From positions 620,001-684,000 of the forward strand of contig CP109468.1 of NCBI GenBank assembly GCA_036227345.1: a DNA stretch of 64,000 nucleotides. The letters run 5' to 3'. Made by a program: the position numbers and the translations under genes. Source of the DNA: Streptomyces sp. NBC_01463 (GTDB lineage: Bacteria; Actinomycetota; Actinomycetes; Streptomycetales; Streptomycetaceae). Under the pieces are notes generated by a model. That model searched no databases, was not told the origin of the DNA, and worked only from the letters and a program-made list of their open reading frames with translations. Below are positions 51,595 to 59,483 of the stretch, in pieces (positions within the stretch are counted from its first letter, which is position 1; every line of letters starts with the position of its first letter).

Positions 51595-51607
51595 ATCGGC
51601 TATCGAT
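51595..51607 (+). promoter_or_regulatory. operator, site 5 (ATCGGCTATCGAT)
   Basis: A full ATCGNCTATCGAT match between the divergent amidohydrolase and 648-aa genes, 21 bp before the latter's GTG. Confidence 0.68.
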
Positions 51608-51628
51608 GGGCGATTATTCAATGCTTAC

Positions 51629-53575
51629 GTGACGAGGGAGCAGGTGTTCTCGATGCTCAGCCCTGAGCGGACCGGCGGCACACACACGGGGGAAGGTGAA
51701 CACGGGCCACTGCTGACGGCGACGCGGAGCCTCACGGGAGTCCCCCGATGGGCGGAACTGGAACGGCAGTTGTTCGTCGTGCAGAACAAGGCATGGCGGC
51801 TCTTCGCCGACCGCTACACCGAGGGGGACGGCCGTCTCGTCTTCCGCGGCACGCTCGGCGAGGGCCTGGACGGCCGGGACGGCGTGGACGACTTCTACGA
51901 GCCGTTCTTCAACTGGCCGACGCTGTATCTGCTGGGCGGCAGCGAGGAGTTGCTGTCCGCCGCGCACCGGCACTGGCGCGGGGTCAGTGCCCAGCTCGCC
52001 GAGATGGGCATGCTCAGCGACGGCCTGGAGCGCGGCTACGACTGGTTCCACCAGGGCGAGGGCCTGCTGCTGTTCTACGGCCTGTGCCTGGCCGACCCGG
52101 ACGACGCGGAACTGCGCGAACTCGCCTGCCGTTTCGCCGACTTCTACCTTCCCGGCGGCCCCAACTACGACTCCGCGAACCGGGTCCTGCGCGCCCCGCA
52201 CAACGGTTCGGCGGGACCGCGCTTCGGCTTCAGCGACGAGGAGGCGTACTTCCCGTGGAGCGAGGCCCTGCGCCCGTACGGCCTGCCGCTGGACGGGGTC
52301 GACGACGTGCGGTCCTTCGACGACCTGTCCGGCTCACCCGAGCGCGCCCGGGCGTACGGCCGCGCGATGTGGGACCGGATGGGCCGCGGTGACACGATCG
52401 TGAACCTGGCCGCCACCGGCCTCGCGACCCATGCCTTCCTGCTCAGCGGCGAACGCCGGTACGCGGACTGGGTGGCGGAGTACGTCGGCGTGTGGCAGGA
52501 GCGGCTCGCCGGCCGGGACGTGGTGCCGGACAACGCCGGTCTGAACGGTGTCGTGGGTGAGTACCTGGACGGCCGCTGGTACGGCGGCCACTACGGGTGG
52601 TCCTGGCCGCACGGCCTGTCCCCCGTCGGAAGCGCCACCGTCATCGGCGCGGCCAACGCGACCCTGCTCACCGGGGACCGGGGCTTCCTGGACCTCGCCC
52701 GCAACCCCCTCGACGTGGTGCTATCGCGCGCCGAGGAGCGCGGGCCCGACGGGCGGGGCACGCTCGGCGAGCGCTGGGACCCCCACCTGCGCACGATGAC
52801 GGCCGAGCGCACCCTCATGGTCCCCCAGCGGCACAACGACTCCGGCTGGTTCGACTTCACCGTCATGCCCGGGCAACTGCCCCTTTCCCTGTGGCACTTC
52901 AGCCGGGAGGAGGCCGACCGGGAGCGGATCGAGCGCCTGCGTGCCGGTTCCCGCTGGGACTGGACCGCCGTGCACACCCAGCGCATCAAGGACGAGGCGG
53001 GACACGAGGAGCCCTGGTACGAGTTCCTGCACGGGCGGAACCCGCGGTATCCCGAGCTGATGCTGCACAGCGCGCTGGCGAGCTGCGCCGAGCGGGTGGA
53101 GGCCATCGAGAGCGACACCGTCGACCCGGCCGTCGGACCCGACGCCCTGGACATCCATCACTGGCAGCACCTCAACCCGGTGGTGACCGAGGCCCTGTTG
53201 CAGCTGACCACCGGGTCGCCGCAGGTGCTCTACAACGGCGGCGTCCTCCACCTGCACGTGCGCTACCACGACGCGGACACCCGGCGCCCCGGCCTGCCGC
53301 CGGACGTCGCCGCGCTCGTGTCCGACATCCGCCCGGACCACACGGTGGTCGAGCTGGTCAACCTCGGCGCGTCGGCGCGCTCCCTGCTGGTGCAGACGGG
53401 TTCGTTCGCCGAGCACCACATCGCCGCCGTCCGCGTGGACGACGGTCCCGAGCAGCCGGTCGGCGGGCCGTACTGCCGTGTCGGCCTGCCCGCGCACTCG
53501 GCGATCCGGCTGACCCTGACCATGACGCTCCGCGCGGGCCGTGCGGCCTGCGCCTCCCCGTGGGAGAAGGCATGA
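51629..53575 (+). CDS. uncharacterised 648-aa protein of the fucose-type cluster
   Basis: I do not recognise the family. The chain is soluble with no signal peptide or membrane helix. The first ~450 residues are helix-rich with aromatic-rich turns (FYEPFFNWPTLYLLGG, GYDWFHQGEGLLLFYGL, GGHYGWSWPHGLSPVGSA), as in alpha/alpha-toroid glycosidases or lyases. The last ~100 residues (VLYNGGVLHLHVRYHDADTR, HTVVELVNLGASARSLLVQT) look like a beta-sandwich. It overlaps the reductase gene by four bases (ATGA) and shares operator site 5. It probably acts on an imported oligosaccharide or sugar acid. The GTG at 51629 is uncertain; GTG 51644 and ATG 51653 are alternatives. Confidence 0.75.
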   Translation: MTREQVFSMLSPERTGGTHTGEGEHGPLLTATRSLTGVPRWAELERQLFVVQNKAWRLFADRYTEGDGRLVFRGTLGEGLDGRDGVDDFYEPFFNWPTLYLLGGSEELLSAAHRHWRGVSAQLAEMGMLSDGLERGYDWFHQGEGLLLFYGLCLADPDDAELRELACRFADFYLPGGPNYDSANRVLRAPHNGSAGPRFGFSDEEAYFPWSEALRPYGLPLDGVDDVRSFDDLSGSPERARAYGRAMWDRMGRGDTIVNLAATGLATHAFLLSGERRYADWVAEYVGVWQERLAGRDVVPDNAGLNGVVGEYLDGRWYGGHYGWSWPHGLSPVGSATVIGAANATLLTGDRGFLDLARNPLDVVLSRAEERGPDGRGTLGERWDPHLRTMTAERTLMVPQRHNDSGWFDFTVMPGQLPLSLWHFSREEADRERIERLRAGSRWDWTAVHTQRIKDEAGHEEPWYEFLHGRNPRYPELMLHSALASCAERVEAIESDTVDPAVGPDALDIHHWQHLNPVVTEALLQLTTGSPQVLYNGGVLHLHVRYHDADTRRPGLPPDVAALVSDIRPDHTVVELVNLGASARSLLVQTGSFAEHHIAAVRVDDGPEQPVGGPYCRVGLPAHSAIRLTLTMTLRAGRAACASPWEKA

Positions 53576-54528
53576 CCGACCGGCCGGCAGCCAAGCGGCT
53601 GCCCTTCACCCTGCCCCGCATCGGCCTGGGCACCGCCCCGCTCGGCGGGCTCTTCGAGGACGTCGCCGACGAGGAGGCCGCCGCCACGCTCAAGGCGGCG
53701 GCCGCGGCCGGGATCACGTATTTCGACACGGCGCCCCGCTACGGACACGGGCTCGCCGAACAGCGTCTGGGCCGGCTGCTCGACCCGTCCGCCGACCCGG
53801 CCCCGCTGATCTCCACCAAGACCGGCTGGCTGCTGCGTCCCCGCCCGGACGGCTCCCCGGGCGAGGTGATCACCGACTGGACGGAGCGCGGCATCCGCGA
53901 GTCCCTGGAGTCGAGCCTGACGCGCCTGGGCCGCTCCAGCGTCGACATCCTGTATCTGCACGACCCGGACAACTACCCGGAGGAGATCCGCCGCACTGCC
54001 TATCCGGCGGTGCGCAGGCTGCGCGACGAGGGACTGGTGCGGGCCATCGGGTTCGGCATGAACCACAGCGGCCCGCTGGCCTCGTACGTGGCGGAGTTCG
54101 AGGTCGACGTCGTGCTCATCGCGGGCCGGCTCTCGCTCCTGGACCACGAGGCACTCACCACTCTGCTGCCGCTCTGCGGGGAAACGGGCACCTCGGTGGT
54201 CGTCGGCGGTGTGTTCAACACCGGTCTGCTGGCCGACCCGAACCCCGGCGCCATGTTCAACTACCGTCCCGTACCGGCGCAGACGCTGGAGCGGGCGCGG
54301 GAGTGCCGGGCCCTGTGCGACGCGTACGGCGTACCCCTGGCCGCGGCCGCGATCCAGTTCCCGCTGTTGCACGCCGCCGTCGACTCGGTCGTCCTCGGCT
54401 GCCGTTCGGCGGCGGAGGTCACGGCGAACGCGGCGAACGCGCGCTTCCCGGTCCCGGACGAGCTCTGGAAGGAGCTCGCGCGGGCCGGATTCGTGCCCGA
54501 GCAGCTGCTGGAGGAGCGCGCCGGATAG
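53572..54528 (+). CDS. aldo/keto reductase, L-fucose dehydrogenase-like
   Basis: 318 residues from ATG 53572, overlapping the previous stop (ATGA). LPRIGLGTAPLGGLFEDVAD, TYFDTAPRYGHGLAEQRLGR (catalytic Asp, Tyr), STKTGWLL (Lys), and VDILYLHDPDN (His) show the AKR active site. The LGGLFE and D-threo-aldose 1-dehydrogenase-like pattern suits oxidation of L-fucose to L-fucono-lactone with NAD(P), the step before the amidohydrolase. Together with GH29 and fuconolactonase this outlines the non-phosphorylated L-fucose route. A fuconate dehydratase is not in view. Confidence 0.87.
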   Translation: MTDRPAAKRLPFTLPRIGLGTAPLGGLFEDVADEEAAATLKAAAAAGITYFDTAPRYGHGLAEQRLGRLLDPSADPAPLISTKTGWLLRPRPDGSPGEVITDWTERGIRESLESSLTRLGRSSVDILYLHDPDNYPEEIRRTAYPAVRRLRDEGLVRAIGFGMNHSGPLASYVAEFEVDVVLIAGRLSLLDHEALTTLLPLCGETGTSVVVGGVFNTGLLADPNPGAMFNYRPVPAQTLERARECRALCDAYGVPLAAAAIQFPLLHAAVDSVVLGCRSAAEVTANAANARFPVPDELWKELARAGFVPEQLLEERAG

Positions 54529-54533
54529 CCGGA

Positions 54534-54565
54534 AAGGCCGCGGTCGGCATGCCGGCCGCGGCCTT
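54534..54565. terminator. strong bidirectional hairpin terminator
   Basis: AAGGCCGCGG (54534-54543) pairs with CCGCGGCCTT (54556-54565), and the 12-nt loop is itself nearly self-complementary. The stem can grow to about 14 pairs with one G-U. It lies between convergent stops. Confidence 0.75.
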
Positions 54566-54598
54566 CGCCGGGGGTGTGACCCCGGGGTCGTACGTGGA

Positions 54599-56140
54599 TC
54601 AGTGGGCCACGACGGGGATCTTCACCTCGTCCTGGGCACCCTCCGTGGCGGACGACGCGGCCGCGGGGCCGCCCTGGTGACCCGCGTTGATCATCGTCAG
54701 CGCGATGCCCGCGGCGACCACCAGGATGCCGGCGGCCCACCAGGTGGCGGAGGCGTAACCGTCGACCATGGCCTGCGCCTGGACCAGCTTCTGTGCGGCC
54801 GGAGTGGTCGCACCCGCGGCGTGCGCGGCGAGGTAGGCGGTGGTGGCCGAGGCGGCGATGGTGTTCAGGAGCGCGGTGCCGATGGCGCCGCCGACCTGCT
54901 GCGAGGTGTTCACCATGGCGGAGGCGACACCGGCGTCACGCGGTGCGACACCGTGGGTGGCGAGCGACATGGCGGGCATGAACGCCGTCCCCATGCCGAG
55001 GCCGAGCAGCAGGAGCCCGGGCAGCACCAGTCCGGCGTACGAGCTGCCGATGTCCATCCGGGTCAGGCACAGCATGCCGGCCGCCGCGACCAGGAAGCCC
55101 GGGCCCATGAGCAGCCGCGGGGGCACCCTGGTCATCAGGCGCGCGCCGATCTGGGTGGAGCCCGTGATCATGCCCGCGACCATGGGCAGGAAGGCCAGTC
55201 CGGTCTTGATCGGCGAGTAGCCCTGGACGATCTGGAGGTAGTAGGTGAGGAAGAGGAAGGTGCCGAACATCGCGATGACGGCGAGTCCGAGCGAGAGGTA
55301 GACACCGCCGCGGTTGCGGTCGGCCGGCACGCGCAGCGGGAGCAGCGGGGCCTTGACCCTGGACTCGGTGACCAGGAACGCGGCGAGCAGCACCGCGGAG
55401 GCGACGAACATGCCGATCGTCAGGGCGTCCGACCAGCCGGCCGACTCGGCGCGGGTGAAGCCGTACACCAGGGCGACCAGGCCGAGGCAGGAGAGGACCA
55501 CGCCGGGGATGTCGAGCGGCGAGCGGTTGCGGCCGCCGGCGGGCTCACGGATCACGAAGTACGCGCCGAGCGCGGCGACGATCGCGAAGGGGACGTTGAC
55601 GAAGAACGTCCAGCGCCAGTTCAGGTACTCGGTCAGGGTGCCGCCGAGGATGAAGCCCACGGCGCCGCCGCCACCGGCGATCGCACCGTAGATGCCGAAC
55701 GCTTTGGCGCGCTCCCTGGCCTCGGTGAACGTCACCGCGAGCAGCGAGAGGGCCGCCGGTGCGAGCAGTGCGCCGAAGACGCCCTGCAGGGCGCGGGCGC
55801 CGAGCATCATGGCCTCGCCCTGGGCCGCGCCGCCGAGTACGGAGGCCAGTGCGAAGCCGGTCAGGCCGACGAGGAAGGCGCGCTTGCGCCCCCAGAGGTC
55901 GGCGATGCGGCCGCCGAAGAGCAGCAGACCGCCGAAGGCCAGGGCGTAGGCGGTGATGACCCATTGCCGGTTGCCGTCCGATATCCCCAGGTCCTGCTGG
56001 GCGGAGGGCAGCGCGATGTTCACGATGGTCGCGTCGAGCACGACCATCAGCTGGGCCAGGGCGATGAAGATGAGCGCTTTCCAGCGCCTGGGGTCGGGGC
56101 CGGTGTCGGTTCTTCCGGCGGACAGGACTGTTTCGGACAT
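54599..56140 (-). CDS. MFS transporter, DHA2 family (14-helix drug:H+ antiporter)
   Basis: 513 residues from ATG 56140 (MSETVLSAG); a start at 56176 is in frame. RWKALIFIALAQLMVVLDAT, IVNIALPSAQQDLGIS, NRQWVITAYALAFGGLLLFG and GRIADLWGRKRAFLVGL are the DHA2 opening with the loop 2-3 motif. Motif C (GAIAGGGGAVGFILGGTLTE) marks it as an antiporter. About 14 helices are visible. It is likely a proton-driven exporter for drugs or a metabolite. It lies downstream of an aldo/keto reductase on the same strand and may be in the same TetR regulon. Confidence 0.9.
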   Translation of the reverse strand: MSETVLSAGRTDTGPDPRRWKALIFIALAQLMVVLDATIVNIALPSAQQDLGISDGNRQWVITAYALAFGGLLLFGGRIADLWGRKRAFLVGLTGFALASVLGGAAQGEAMMLGARALQGVFGALLAPAALSLLAVTFTEARERAKAFGIYGAIAGGGGAVGFILGGTLTEYLNWRWTFFVNVPFAIVAALGAYFVIREPAGGRNRSPLDIPGVVLSCLGLVALVYGFTRAESAGWSDALTIGMFVASAVLLAAFLVTESRVKAPLLPLRVPADRNRGGVYLSLGLAVIAMFGTFLFLTYYLQIVQGYSPIKTGLAFLPMVAGMITGSTQIGARLMTRVPPRLLMGPGFLVAAAGMLCLTRMDIGSSYAGLVLPGLLLLGLGMGTAFMPAMSLATHGVAPRDAGVASAMVNTSQQVGGAIGTALLNTIAASATTAYLAAHAAGATTPAAQKLVQAQAMVDGYASATWWAAGILVVAAGIALTMINAGHQGGPAAASSATEGAQDEVKIPVVAH

Positions 56141-56272
56141 GGGAGTACCCACTTCGGAACTCAATTCGGAACTCATGAGGGACGTGACGAGCCGCTGCGT
56201 CGCCCGCGCGGGAGCGGAGCGGCCGGTGGTGAGCGGAAGCCTGTGGCGGTGCGCTCGGAGTGGTGGGAGGGT

Positions 56273-57301
56273 TCAGGCCGCGTTGCGCGTGGCCGTGGGA
56301 CGGCGGCGCCGGCCGGTCTCGGTCAGGGCGGGCGGGTTGTAGGCCATGTCGAGGGTGCCGATGTCGGTACCCGGGGGGACGATGGCGTCGATGCGGTCGA
56401 GGATCTCGTCGTCGAGCGTGGTGCCCATGCCGTCGAGGAGGTCCTCGAGGTGGTCCATGGTGCGCGGCCCGATGATGGCGGAGGTGACGCCGGGGTGGGC
56501 GATAGTGAAGGCCACGGCCAGGTGGGACATCTTGATGCCCGCCTCGTCCGCGAGCGGGATGAGCTGCTCGACGACGTCCAGGCGGCGCTCGTCCCTGAGG
56601 TGCTTGAAGCCGAAGGCTGCGCGGTGGGTGTCGACGGCCTCGCCCTTGCGGTAGCGGCCGGTGAGCAGCCCCTGGGCCAGGGGGCTCCAGACCAGGGCGC
56701 CCATGCCGTACTGCTCGCACAGGGGCAGGACATCGCGTTCGATCCCGCGGTTGAGGATCGAGTACGGCGGCTGCTCGGTACGGAAGCGCTGCAGGCCGCG
56801 CCGGTCGGCGACCCACTGGGCCTCGACGATCTCGGCGGCCGGTGTGGTGGAGGAGCCGATGGCCCGGACCTTGCCCGCCCGCATCAGGTCGGTGAGCGCG
56901 GAGAGCGTCTCCTCGACGTCCGTGTCCGGGTCGGGGCGGTGCATCTGGTAGAGGTCGATGTGGTCGGTCTGCAGACGGCGCAGCGAGTCCTCCACGGCGC
57001 GGACGATCCAGCGCCGCGAGTTTCCCTGCTGGTTGGGGTCGTCCCCCATCGCGACGTGCGCCTTGGTCGCCAGGACGACGTTGTCCCGGCGGCCCTTCAG
57101 GGCTTTGGCGAGGATCTCCTCGGACTCACCGCGTGAGTACATGTCGGCGGTGTCGACGAAGTTGATCCCGGCGTCCAGCGCCCTGTGCACGATTCGGGTG
57201 CAGTCCTCGTGATCGGTGTTGCCGAAGGCGCCGAACATCATGGCGCCCAGGCAGTAGGGGCTGACCTTGATCCCGGTCCGTCCCAGCGTGCGGTACTGCA
57301 T
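56273..57301 (-). CDS. aldo/keto reductase
   Basis: 342 residues from ATG 57301, with GGAGGAA upstream. MQYRTLGRTGIKVSPYCLGA, FVDTADMYSRGESEEILAKA (Asp, Tyr), ATKAHVAMGDDPNQQGNSRR (Lys) and IDLYQMHRPDPDTDVEETLS (His) give the complete catalytic tetrad. VWSPLAQGLLTGRYRKGE and GVTSAIIGPRTMDHLEDLLD place it in the YajO/Tas-like branch. It reduces aldehydes or ketones with NADPH. It is divergent from TetR, with two palindromic operators in the 110-bp gap, so it is the primary target. The C-terminal RRRRPTAT tail is unusual but short. Confidence 0.9.
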   Translation of the reverse strand: MQYRTLGRTGIKVSPYCLGAMMFGAFGNTDHEDCTRIVHRALDAGINFVDTADMYSRGESEEILAKALKGRRDNVVLATKAHVAMGDDPNQQGNSRRWIVRAVEDSLRRLQTDHIDLYQMHRPDPDTDVEETLSALTDLMRAGKVRAIGSSTTPAAEIVEAQWVADRRGLQRFRTEQPPYSILNRGIERDVLPLCEQYGMGALVWSPLAQGLLTGRYRKGEAVDTHRAAFGFKHLRDERRLDVVEQLIPLADEAGIKMSHLAVAFTIAHPGVTSAIIGPRTMDHLEDLLDGMGTTLDDEILDRIDAIVPPGTDIGTLDMAYNPPALTETGRRRRPTATRNAA

Positions 57302-57349
57302 GGCGTTCCTCCTCTGGGCTGCCGGTCGGGGGTCCGGCTAGAATGAAAC

Positions 57350-57390
57350 CGGAACACCGTTCAGCAACCACAATACGGAACAACGTTCCG
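57350..57390. promoter_or_regulatory. two TetR operator sites (CGGAACANCGTTCNG)
   Basis: CGGAACACCGTTCAG (57350-57364) and the perfect palindrome CGGAACAACGTTCCG (57376-57390) are centred 26 bp apart. They occupy the divergent region between the reductase and the TetR gene. Confidence 0.75.
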
Positions 57391-57411
57391 CAGCGCAAAA
57401 GGGAACCCTCC

Positions 57412-58017
57412 ATGCCTGATCGCCCTGCCGGGGAACCGGCCGCCCGCCGTGTACGGCCCGACGTCCGGCGCAACCTGGACGCCCTGCTGACCGCGGCCGC
57501 CGAGGTCTTCGCGTCGGACGGCGTGGACGCCCCCGTGCGGCGGATCACCGCCAGGGCCGGGGTGGGGTCGGGCACCCTCTACCGGCACTTCCCGCAGCGC
57601 TCCGACCTGATCACCGCCGTCTTCCGGCACGAGGTCGACGCCTGCGTCGAGGCGGCTCCCGCTCTCGCCCAGCAGTACGAGCCGGTCGAGGCCCTCACCC
57701 GGTGGCTCCAGCGCTTCGCACAGTTCGTCGCCGCCAAGCGCGGCCTCAAGGGCGCCCTGCACTCCGGCGACCCCGCGTACGAGAGCCTGCCCGCCTACTT
57801 CCAGAAGAGCTTCCTCCCGGTCGTGACGGAGCTGCTGGAAGCGGCCAGCACCTCCGGTGGTATCCGGACCGACATCCCCCCGTTCGACCTGCTGCGCGCC
57901 GTCGGCGACCTCCTCGCGCAGGATGACGAGGACTACACCCGGCGCATGATCACCCTGCTGGTCAACGGCCTCCGCCACCAGGCGGACGCCCCGCTCCCCG
58001 TGCCGGCCGAGGACTGA
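57412..58017 (+). CDS. TetR-family transcriptional regulator
   Basis: 201 residues from ATG 57412, with AGGGAA about seven bases upstream. DALLTAAAEVFASDGVDAPV, RRITARAGVGSGTLYRHFPQ and RSDLITAVFRHEVDACVE are the helix-turn-helix; the C-terminal domain (VEALTRWLQRFAQFVAAKRG, LKGALHSG) is the SbtR-like type. It should bind the CGGAAC/GTTCCG palindromes immediately upstream, repressing itself and the divergent reductase, and perhaps the MFS gene whose leader carries CGGAAC half-sites. Confidence 0.9.
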   Translation: MPDRPAGEPAARRVRPDVRRNLDALLTAAAEVFASDGVDAPVRRITARAGVGSGTLYRHFPQRSDLITAVFRHEVDACVEAAPALAQQYEPVEALTRWLQRFAQFVAAKRGLKGALHSGDPAYESLPAYFQKSFLPVVTELLEAASTSGGIRTDIPPFDLLRAVGDLLAQDDEDYTRRMITLLVNGLRHQADAPLPVPAED

Positions 58018-58064
58018 ACGGCGGCAGCCGCCGGCTGACGACCGACGGCCCCCCGCTCCCCGCC

Positions 58065-59483
58065 TCAGCCGGCGGCGGCGCGCTCCGGCCGCGCGGCTTC
58101 GGACCGTGGCAGCCTCGTGGCCCCGGCCGCCGCGAACAGGCAGAACCCGAGCACCCACCAGAACGTGTCGCCGAACGCCGCCGGGACATCCGCGCCACGG
58201 GCGGACAGCCGGTCCTGAAGGATCACCGCGAGGGCAGCGGTACCCACCGAGCCGCCCACCGTGTTGAGCAGGTTGAGCGCTCCGGAGGCACGCGGAAGGT
58301 ACTCGGGCTCGATCCGGCTGTAGACGATGTTCATCACCGGCGCGCCGACCATGGCCATCCCGACGCCCCGGACCGCGAGCGCCGCCACGACTGCGGTGTC
58401 CGGGAGTTCGTGGCCGAGCTGGGTGAACGGAGCCGTGCCCAGGAGGATCAGCACGATGCCGGCGACCACCAGGGTCCGCGGCGCGACCTTGTCGATCGTG
58501 CGGTTGACCAGCACCGAACCGGCCGCCGCTCCCAGCCCCTGGGGCGCCAGCAGCAGCCCCGCCTGCCAGGCCGGCATCCCGCGTCCGGTCTGGAAGTACA
58601 GCGGCAGCAGGAACATCGTGCCGAACACCGAGGCGCCGAGGACCAGCAGCGCCACGGCCGCGGCGCCGAAGGGCGGCCGGGCGAACAGCCGGGGGTCGAC
58701 CAGCGGTGTACCGCGGGTCCGCAGCCCGTGCACGGTGAAGCCCGCCAGCATCACCAGCCCCGCGCACACGCCGGCCGTCGCCGGCAGGGTCCTGCCGTGG
58801 GCCACCTCGGTCAGCCCGTACACGAGCACGGCGAGCCCGGGCGAGAGCAGCAGGGCCCCGCGCAGGTCGAACGCGGTCCGCCGGGTGGAGGGCGGCACGA
58901 CGGGCACGTGGCGGCGGGCGAGCAGCACGGCGGCCCCGCCGATCGGCAGGTTGACCAGGAACAGCCACGGCCACGGCGCCACGGCGAGGACGGAGCCGCC
59001 GGCCAGCGGGCCGAACACCGGGGACAGGAGCGGCACGACCGCGACGACGCTGATCACCCGTCCCGTCCGGCCGGGGCCGGCGATCCGGGCCAGCAGCGCC
59101 TGACCGGTCGCGGGAAGCAGCCCGCCGCCGAGGCCCTGGACCACCCGGAACACGATCAGGCTGGTCACCGACCAGGCGCACGCGCACAGGACGGAGCCGA
59201 GCAGGAACACGCCCACGGCGACGAGCCAGGTCCGCCGCCCGCCGAACCGGTCGGCCAGCCAGCCGGACGCCGGCACGGCGGCGACCACGGCGAGCAGGTA
59301 GGCGGTGGTCACCCACTGGATCTCGGCGACGGAGGCACCGAACTCATCGGTCAGGGTGCCGATGCCGACGCTGACGATCGTGGCGTCCAGGGTCGCCATG
59401 AAGGTGCCGAGCACCAGGATGAACGCGGTTCTCAGCAGTTCCCTGTCCACTCGCCCGGCGGGCGGCGCGGTCTTCCCGCTCAT
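58065..59483 (-). CDS. MFS transporter, DHA2-type, NRPS-linked exporter
   Basis: 472 residues. FILVLGTFMATLDATIVSVG, IQWVTTAYLLAVVAAVPASG, WLADRFGGRRTWLV and VVPLLSPVFGPLAGGSVLA are the family marks, with 12-14 helices. The ATG at 59483 overlaps the NRPS stop (ATGA), so it is co-translated with the synthetase. It is likely the exporter of the peptide product. It is convergent with the TetR gene. Confidence 0.9.
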   Translation of the reverse strand: MSGKTAPPAGRVDRELLRTAFILVLGTFMATLDATIVSVGIGTLTDEFGASVAEIQWVTTAYLLAVVAAVPASGWLADRFGGRRTWLVAVGVFLLGSVLCACAWSVTSLIVFRVVQGLGGGLLPATGQALLARIAGPGRTGRVISVVAVVPLLSPVFGPLAGGSVLAVAPWPWLFLVNLPIGGAAVLLARRHVPVVPPSTRRTAFDLRGALLLSPGLAVLVYGLTEVAHGRTLPATAGVCAGLVMLAGFTVHGLRTRGTPLVDPRLFARPPFGAAAVALLVLGASVFGTMFLLPLYFQTGRGMPAWQAGLLLAPQGLGAAAGSVLVNRTIDKVAPRTLVVAGIVLILLGTAPFTQLGHELPDTAVVAALAVRGVGMAMVGAPVMNIVYSRIEPEYLPRASGALNLLNTVGGSVGTAALAVILQDRLSARGADVPAAFGDTFWWVLGFCLFAAAGATRLPRSEAARPERAAAG

